A stretch of 64,000 nucleotides of DNA from Adiantum capillus-veneris (Eukaryota > Streptophyta > Polypodiopsida > Polypodiales > Pteridaceae). Location of the stretch: NCBI GenBank assembly GCA_014529385.2, contig CM043953.1, positions 83,677,838-83,741,837 of the forward strand, read 5' to 3'. Positions 58,327-64,000 of the stretch are shown in pieces. The notes under the pieces were generated by a model. That model was not told the DNA's origin and did not search any database. It saw nothing but the letters and a program-made list of their open reading frames with translations. Positions within the stretch are counted from its first letter, which is position 1; each line of letters starts with the position of its first letter. A program made the translations under genes and the position numbers.

Positions 58327-59456
58327 TCAATATTTTAACTTATGCACGGACGATGCCAAACCTGTTTCACTAGTGGGAGACTCCATGAGAACCAATGCCT
58401 TCACCTTTTTTGGATATGCTTCTATTCCATTTTGTGATACCACATGACCCAACAGATGAGACCTTGGTTGTGCCAACCTGCACTTCTTTGGATTCAATTG
58501 CCCTCCTTCTTTATCCAGCCTTTGAAAACACAGCCTCAACTTGGACAAATGTTCTACCCTGGAACTATAACAGACAATATCATCCATAAAACCTCTCATG
58601 AACTTACCCAAGTATGGGCCGAAAAACTTGTTCATCCAGTCTTGAAATGTAGCATACGCATTGATCACCTTTCTAAAAGGGATCCTACGAGATAGGCAAA
58701 GCATCCCCATGGAGAAATGAAGGTAGTCCTTAGCTGATCCTCCAAAGCAATACCAATCTAAAAATACCCTGAAAAACCATCCATAATAGACTAGTGTTCG
58801 TGTCCGGAAACCTGGTTTATAATCTCGTCCTGAAATGGCAGGGGGTAGTGATTCCGCTTGGTCGCCGCATTTAAAGGCTTATAGTCTACGTATACTTGCC
58901 ATTTTCCATTCTTCTTTGGGATAATGAAAACAAGAGAAACCCACTCAGACTCTTTCACTGGATATATAATACCTACCTCAAGCAACTTGTTGATCTCCTT
59001 CCACAGAGCCTCCTTTTGAATATCTCCCAACCTCCTTAGCTTCTCTACTTTTGGCCTGTATCCGTCTTTAAGTAGGATCCAATGCTCCACCCCTTTAGCT
59101 CCTCTCAAATATTTATACTCCATTGCAAATAGGGTGGGATATGATGCAAATAGGTTCATATAGCCTTCCTTCTCCGGCTTGGTTAAATCTGTACCTAGCA
59201 TATCTTCCACCTTTTTAGCCTTTAGACTACTGACAGGGGATTGCATACCTTTCCTTGCAATGGTAGAATCTATGGTGACTCCGAATAAATCTGTATCCAG
59301 TCTCAATAAATCTTTGTCTCTCTCCTCCTCTTCGACACTGGTGAACTCTTCATCATAAGTGGACTCAATTTCATACTCGTAACTGGTGTTGAAGTCTCGA
59401 TTATCTCCCCCGACTGATGGATAAAAGTGGATCTCCTTGGTCTTTAGATCCAACAC
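58327..59456 (-). pseudogene. gypsy-4 reverse transcriptase
   Basis: 58791-59456: acidic linker, HWILLKDGYRPKVEKLRRLG, EWVSLVFIIPKKNGKWQVYVD and YKPLNAATKRNHYPLPF. A stop after GHEH precedes MDGFSGYF (first catalytic Asp). 58327-58710: GFMDDIVCYSSRVEH holds the catalytic pair (F-M-D-D), then LNPKKCRLAQPRSHLLGHVVS. Frame breaks near 58720-58790. Confidence 0.9.
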
Positions 59457-59560
59457 AATCTGTCCTCCATTTTCTCAATCCGGCAAAGTAAACACCCCCT
59501 TCTCCCAATCTTGCTTGGCCCCAATTGCCAACAACCATGGCCTCCCCAATATAATTAGAT
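59457..59560 (-). pseudogene. gypsy-4 protease end, cut by copia-C
   Basis: LIILGRPWLLAIGAKQDWEKG, the typical C-terminal protease motif of Tat elements, followed by a TGA before ENGGQIVLDL. The copia-C LTR begins at 59561. Confidence 0.8.
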
Positions 59561-59644
59561 TGTTAGGAAATAAGACGTAGCTAAATAGATAATTGAGTAG
59601 ATTACTTAATGGAGAGAGACAGATTTATATACATGAGATTATAG

Positions 59645-59688
<44 letters not shown>

Positions 59689-60345
59689 ACACGATATACG
59701 TGGTTCACCCAATGTGGGCTACGTCCACGGAAAAGCAGCCACTCAATGGCTTTAGTACTTCAAAACAAGAAGTAGTTTACAAAGGGATTATACCCTTAAT
59801 GGAGCTTCCTCCTTGCTTCACTCTCACCACCTCACACTCACCTTGCTGCATCAACTTCACACTATGAAATGTGTGTAGAAAGGGCCTCCTTTTATAGGCC
59901 AAAAGGGCTGCCCTCTCTTATGAGAGACAGCCATGTGTAACCGCCCTTGTGCGAATAAGTCCAAATCGGACCCTCCAATCCGCCCATGTGTGGCCGCCCT
60001 TGAGAAGACAAGTCCGCTTTTGAATTCGGCCACCGGCCACCGGCCATTGACTTCCGACCACTGGCCATTGGCCATTGACTACCGGCCACCGGCCAACCAA
60101 CCGGTTGTTTTCCGACCACTTTCCGGCCGCCGTCCGGCCATAATATTCCGGCGAAAACAAAAAGTCTCGGGGGCCTCCGCTTCCGAGGCCTTGAAAGTTG
60201 CCCCTGATTCTTGTCCGTGAAAATTTTGGTTTTCTGTGAGTGATTTTCCTTCACGCATGATGGCTTCTCCTCATAATGGGGGCCTTACAAATGTGCACTT
60301 TTACCACAGAAAATTACAAGGGTAAATCAGGCTCCATACTTAACA
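59561..60345 (-). repeat. copia-C 3' LTR
   Basis: Plus strand TGTTAGGAAATAAGACG to CTCCATACTTAACA. Contains (GA)n at about 59646-59686 and a GGCCACCGGCCA minisatellite at about 60026-60138. On the coding strand a TATA-like CCTATAAAAGGAGG lies near 59895. Confidence 0.9.
60026..60138. repeat. CCGGCCA-type minisatellite in copia-C LTR
   Basis: Repeated CCACCGGCCA and CCATTGGCCATTGACT units with partial palindromic symmetry (GGCC). ORFs across it on both strands are repeat artefacts. Confidence 0.85.
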
Positions 60346-60346
60346 A

Positions 60347-60358
60347 TCTCCCACTTGG
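60347..60358 (-). other. copia-C polypurine tract
   Basis: The coding strand reads CCAAGTGGGAGA, one base before the LTR, nearly the same as the copia-B tract. Confidence 0.85.
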
Positions 60359-60405
60359 AGACTGATCTCCAAACCAAACCTGTGACTGCTTTCCATTCTA
60401 GCTTC

Positions 60406-63219
60406 TTATCCTTGAATGCCGATTGAAGATGAGCAGAAGCTCAACTTCTCCTTGTTAACCACCTTTGTAAACATGTCTGCAGGATTTTCACTTGTATGCA
60501 CCTTTCCTAGCTTTAGTTGTCCCTCTTCCAAAAGAGTGTGTATGAAGTGATATCTCACCTCAATGTGCTTTGTACTTGAATGAAAGGCTGAGTTCTTCGT
60601 AAGATGGATAGCGCTTTGGCTATCACTGTACAAGACACAATTGTCTTGTTTGAATCCAAGCTCTTCTAAGAATCTGTGAAGCCACAGAATTTCTTTGCTT
60701 GCCTCTGCCATTGCTACATACTCTGCTTCCGTGGTAGAAAGTGAAACCACTTTCTGCAGCTTTGAAGGCCAACTTACTGCTCTGCCTCCAACCGTGAACA
60801 CATAGCTAGTAGTGCTCCTTCGAGTAGCTTTGTCACCTACCATATCTGCATCAGCATACCCTTCTAGAAAAATATCAGTTCCTCCAAAATACAAAGCATT
60901 TGTTGTTGTCCCTTTTAGATACCTAAGTATCCACTTCACAGCTTGCCAATGCTCTTTACCTGGGTTGTCCATGAACCTACTCACAACTCCCACTGCATGT
61001 GCAATGTCTGGCCTTGTCCAGACCATAGCATACATTAGAGAACCTACCGCTGCAGCATATGGAACTTTAAACATATAGGCTATCTCCTCTTGTGTCTTTG
61101 GACACATATCCTTCGTTAGTTTAAAATGACCAGCCAAAGGTGTAGAAACTGGTTTTGCATTTTGCATTGCAAACCTTTCTAGTACCTTCTTGATGTAATC
61201 TTCTTGAGATAGATTCATTGTCTTCTTAGTCCTGTCCCTTGATATTTTCATACCAAGCATCCTCTTTGCAGCACCTAAATCTTTCATTGAAAAAGATTTG
61301 GACAGCTCCTCTTTTAGGTCTTTGATGTCCTGCATGTTAGCACTTGCAATCAACATGTCATCAACATACAACATTAGGATGATGAATTTCCCATCTCCCA
61401 AATTCTTCGTGTAGACGCAGTGATCCGAGTTGCATCTTGTGAATCCATGATCCAACATCCATCGATCAAACTTCAAGTACCATTGTCTTGATGCTTGCTT
61501 TAAACCATACAGGCTCTTCTTTAATCTGCAAACCATTTTCTCCTTACCTTTTACTTCATACCCCTTTGGTTGAAGCATGTAGATTTCCTCCTCTAAGTCA
61601 CCGTGAGGGAATGCCGTATTTACATCCATTTTCTCGAGATTTAGATCATGAGCAGCCACAAGGCTTAAGACAAGCCTAATTGAGTTCATATTTACAATAG
61701 GAGAAAATATTTCATTGAAGTCAATACCTTTCTTTTGAGAAAAACCTTTTACCACAAGCCTAGACTTGTACCTTTTCTTCCCACCTTCTTCTTCCTTTAG
61801 CTTGTACACCCATTTGTTTTGAAGTGCCCGCTTACCTTTAGGCAACTCAACCAACTCCCATGTTTGGTTGCGATGTAGTGAGTCCATCTCCACTTGCATG
61901 CTCTTCGTACATTCTTCTTTGGATTCATATTGCATAGCTTCTTCATATGATTCCGGCTCTCCAGAATCTGAGATCAAGAGATGGTTGAAGGAAGGAACAA
62001 ACCTTTCTGGAGGTCTACTTGCTCTTGTAGATCTTCGGGGAATAGGTTGAGGCTCCTCATTTGGTTGACGTTGTTGCACATTGTCACCGTTTGCAGTCCT
62101 TGAGTCTTCACCGTCCTCAAGCTCCATGTACTCATCACCTATTTCTTTTGTTTGTTTTCTTTCCAAGTAATCTTTGTACATATTTTGTTCGTTAAAAATT
62201 ACATCCCTACTCCTTAAGATTTTACCATCTTCAGGATTCCATAGGCGATACCCAAAGTCTCCTTCTCCATAGCCAATGAAGAAACACTTTTTGGACTTTG
62301 CATCTAACTTTGATCTTAGGCTTCTATCTATGTGCATGAAAGCCTCACACCCAAACACTTTGAGAAATGCATAATTCACCGGTTTACCTGTCCATGCCTC
62401 TTCTGGAACTCCCCCATCCAATGCCGTTGAGGGTGACCGATTGATTAAGTACACAGACGTACTTACAGCTTTCGCCCAAAGCTCGAGCGGTAGGCCTGCA
62501 TGTAGCCACATGCTTCGTGCTCGTTCCATGATTGTCCTGTTCATCCTTTCCGGAATCCCATTTTGTTGAGGTGTCCTTGGGGTTGTCCTTTGCCTCCGAA
62601 TGCCATTGCTTGCACAAAATCTTTCAAAAGCTTGGCTGCAATATTCGCCTCCATTGTCGGATCTGAGGCATTTAACGTTGGTACCTGTTTCATTCTCCAC
62701 AAAGGCTTTCCACCTTTGAAAGATGGAAAATACATCGGATTTATTCTTCATGACATAAACCCATGTTTTTCTAGTCGCATCGTCTATGAATGTTACATAG
62801 TACAATGAGCCACCAAGTGATGGTGTACTTGCAGGACCCCAAACATCAGAATGAACCAACTCAAGTTTTTTATTTTTTCTTTCATTTCCTGATTTTTGAA
62901 ATTTTACCCTCTTTTGTTTACCATAAACACAATCTTCACAGAACTCTAAGTCCACTTCTTTCAAACCTGGTAGAAGCTTCTTTGTTTGAAGGATTTGCAT
63001 TCCTTTGGTACTCATATGCCCAAGTCGGTAGTGCCACACCGCATTGTCATCTTCTGTAGTTGCTGCACAAGTTGAAGGTTGCGTGCTAACAGTACACAAG
63101 TAAAGTGTACCAACTTTTTCACCCTTGGCAACCACCAAAGATCCCTTTGAGATCTTCCACCGTTTGTTTCCGAATGCAATGTTGTGACCTTCATCGTCCA
63201 ATTGTCCTGTAGAGATCAA
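60406..63219 (-). CDS. copia-C pol: integrase, reverse transcriptase, RNase H
   Basis: An open frame of 937 codons. Near residues 60-110: HYRLGHMS and CEDCVYGK (integrase zinc finger). Integrase core: Asp in VHSDVWGP, Asp in LRSDNGGEY, Glu in GIPERMNR, all present. Linker with KKCFFIGYGEGD and STRASRPPERFVPS. RT: WVYKLKEEEGGKKRYKSRLV, MDVNTAFPHGDLEEEIYM, SLYGLKQASRQWY and the catalytic LMLYVDDMLIAS. RNase H: Asp in GYADADMVGD, Glu in STTEAEYVAM, Asp in LYSDSQSAIHL. It ends KVHTSENPADMFTK...GIQG. The first Met is internal to the protein; protease lies upstream in the other frame. Confidence 0.95.
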   Translation of the reverse strand: MISTGQLDDEGHNIAFGNKRWKISKGSLVVAKGEKVGTLYLCTVSTQPSTCAATTEDDNAVWHYRLGHMSTKGMQILQTKKLLPGLKEVDLEFCEDCVYGKQKRVKFQKSGNERKNKKLELVHSDVWGPASTPSLGGSLYYVTFIDDATRKTWVYVMKNKSDVFSIFQRWKAFVENETGTNVKCLRSDNGGEYCSQAFERFCASNGIRRQRTTPRTPQQNGIPERMNRTIMERARSMWLHAGLPLELWAKAVSTSVYLINRSPSTALDGGVPEEAWTGKPVNYAFLKVFGCEAFMHIDRSLRSKLDAKSKKCFFIGYGEGDFGYRLWNPEDGKILRSRDVIFNEQNMYKDYLERKQTKEIGDEYMELEDGEDSRTANGDNVQQRQPNEEPQPIPRRSTRASRPPERFVPSFNHLLISDSGEPESYEEAMQYESKEECTKSMQVEMDSLHRNQTWELVELPKGKRALQNKWVYKLKEEEGGKKRYKSRLVVKGFSQKKGIDFNEIFSPIVNMNSIRLVLSLVAAHDLNLEKMDVNTAFPHGDLEEEIYMLQPKGYEVKGKEKMVCRLKKSLYGLKQASRQWYLKFDRWMLDHGFTRCNSDHCVYTKNLGDGKFIILMLYVDDMLIASANMQDIKDLKEELSKSFSMKDLGAAKRMLGMKISRDRTKKTMNLSQEDYIKKVLERFAMQNAKPVSTPLAGHFKLTKDMCPKTQEEIAYMFKVPYAAAVGSLMYAMVWTRPDIAHAVGVVSRFMDNPGKEHWQAVKWILRYLKGTTTNALYFGGTDIFLEGYADADMVGDKATRRSTTSYVFTVGGRAVSWPSKLQKVVSLSTTEAEYVAMAEASKEILWLHRFLEELGFKQDNCVLYSDSQSAIHLTKNSAFHSSTKHIEVRYHFIHTLLEEGQLKLGKVHTSENPADMFTKVVNKEKLSFCSSSIGIQG

Positions 63220-64000
63220 ATTTTTGGAACATGCCTAACATCTTTAAGCTTCCATTCATTTTCGTTAGCAGTTTTGACAGAAACTGTACCTTTGCCGAGA
63301 ATCTCACAAGCTTCATCATCTCCCAAGTATACATACCCAAAATTACCTTTGGTGTAGTCTTGGAAATGTTGCTTGTGTGGTGTCGCATGGAATGAATCCC
63401 CAAAATCTACTATCCAGGAATTAGACACATTGTCTAATGAGAGAATTAGAGCATCTTGCTCTACTTTACCTGCCACATTGGCCTCCGATGTTGGCTTGTT
63501 GTCTTGAGACTCTGTCTCCTTCTTCTTCTTGGACCAACAATCCTTCTTGACGTGACCCTTCTTGCCGCAGTTCCAACATTCAAGAACTGACTTTGTGCGT
63601 GACTTGCTCCGCCTTGAGCGATCACGACCCTTTTGGTATTTGAACCTCTCCTTAAGCCTTCCTCTTGTTTCCACTGATAGTGCAACACTTGATGATTCTC
63701 TTGTGCTTCTCCTTCGCATTTCCTCGCTTAGGAGAACACCCACAACATCATCAAACTTAAGAGTATTTGTGCCAGAGATAGAATTACTTACAGCCATCAC
63801 AAGGTTGTCCCAACTATCCGGTAGAAATGATAGTATAAGGAGAGCTCGCACTTCGTCATCGAAATTGATTTTCACTGATCAAAGTTGACTCATGTTTGTG
63901 TTAAAGTCATTTAGGTGTTCTGCAACTGAACCATTCTTTGCCATCTTTAGATTGAACAAGCGCTTCATAAGAAATACCTTATTGGATGCCGATGGTTTCT
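63216..64000 (-). pseudogene. copia-C gag and protease, truncated by window edge
   Basis: Gag body VFLMKRLFNLKMAKNGSVAEHLNDF, a stop near 63876, then VRALLILSFLPDSWDNLVMA and a basic region. Zinc knuckle C-WN-C-GKKG-H-VKKD-C is intact. Protease active site reads WIVDFGDSFHATPH where D-S-G-A-S is usual. It ends KDVRHVPKI and a stop at an A-run near 63216, where pol continues in the -1 frame. Confidence 0.85.

Larger units (their letters stand above)
56002..59560 (-). mobile_element. gypsy-4: Tat-like Ty3/gypsy retrotransposon, 3' half
   Basis: It reads right to left: end of protease, RT, RNase H, second RNase H, integrase, then LTR. It is interrupted at 59560 by copia-C within LIILGRPWLLAIG of the protease; gag and the 5' LTR must lie to the right of the window. 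Domain order and the second RNase H are as in gypsy-2. Many frame breaks. Confidence 0.85.
59561..64000 (-). mobile_element. copia-C: Ty1/copia retrotransposon, best preserved element
   Basis: 3' LTR 59561-60345, polypurine tract, then gag-pol read right to left past the window edge. A 937-codon pol frame has all catalytic motifs. Only a frame change between protease and integrase and a few point defects are seen. TAGAT at 59556-59560 would be one copy of the target duplication; the other end is outside the window. Confidence 0.95.

Noticed and set aside
59857-60254. Overlapping ORFs in the copia-C LTR rich in Gly/Trp/Arg
   Set aside because: They translate the CCGGCCA minisatellite.

Overview
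The window looks like intergenic DNA from a large, repeat-rich land-plant genome. The evidence is Ty1/copia and Ty3/gypsy retrotransposons, gypsy elements with a second RNase H as in the plant Tat lineage, CACTA (En/Spm) DNA transposons, tRNA-iMet primer sites, a captured heavy-metal-associated (HMA) gene fragment ending in a CaaX box, and GT-AG introns. I cannot name the species. No intact cellular gene is visible; nearly everything is transposon, transposon debris or satellite-like repeat.

Layout. 1-38,700 is one nested stack in a broken protein-kinase-like gene (minus strand). Stack A: copia-A (minus; 5' LTR 17247-17473, rest runs off the left edge) has its gag split by gypsy-1 (minus, 128-16395), whose 5' LTR is split by CACTA-1 (10292-16220, TSD TGT). 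Stack B: copia-B (plus, 17892-38068, TSD CCTCC) sits in the kinase activation segment; its pol is split by CACTA-2 (plus, 21727-27627, TSD AGG) and by the Tat-like gypsy-2 (plus, 28408-37101, 4-bp TSD GCGT). Removing each element rejoins the interrupted reading frame at the target duplication, so order and boundaries are well supported.

38,700-45,300 holds AT-rich repeats, small hairpin repeats, a relic of the gypsy-1 family and a decayed multi-exon gene of unknown family. 45312-49390 is gypsy-3, related to gypsy-1, which keeps gag and the integrase tail but has lost the rest of pol. 49,400-52,600 has unrecognised ORFs, a 343-bp tandem duplication and a GA/poly-G tract. 52620-53405 is a tandem array of ~106-bp units, each carrying an inverted repeat, and directly beside it (53469-53830) is a broken histone-H3-like, CENH3-resembling reading frame. 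From about 54,100 to the right edge lies gypsy-4 (minus, Tat-like), cut in its protease region by copia-C (minus, 59561 to beyond 64000), the best preserved element here.

How the parts work together: the copia and gypsy elements carry gag, protease, reverse transcriptase, RNase H and integrase for copy-and-paste movement; the CACTA elements carry TNPD-like transposase and TNPA-like DNA-binding genes for cut-and-paste movement. Almost all are disabled by stops, frameshifts, deletions or loss of catalytic residues. The most interesting points are the captured HMA/CaaX fragment in CACTA-1, the histone-H3/CENH3-like relic next to the palindromic minisatellite, a conserved palindrome and a second motif shared by LTRs of different gypsy families, and a leader motif shared by a copia and a gypsy element.
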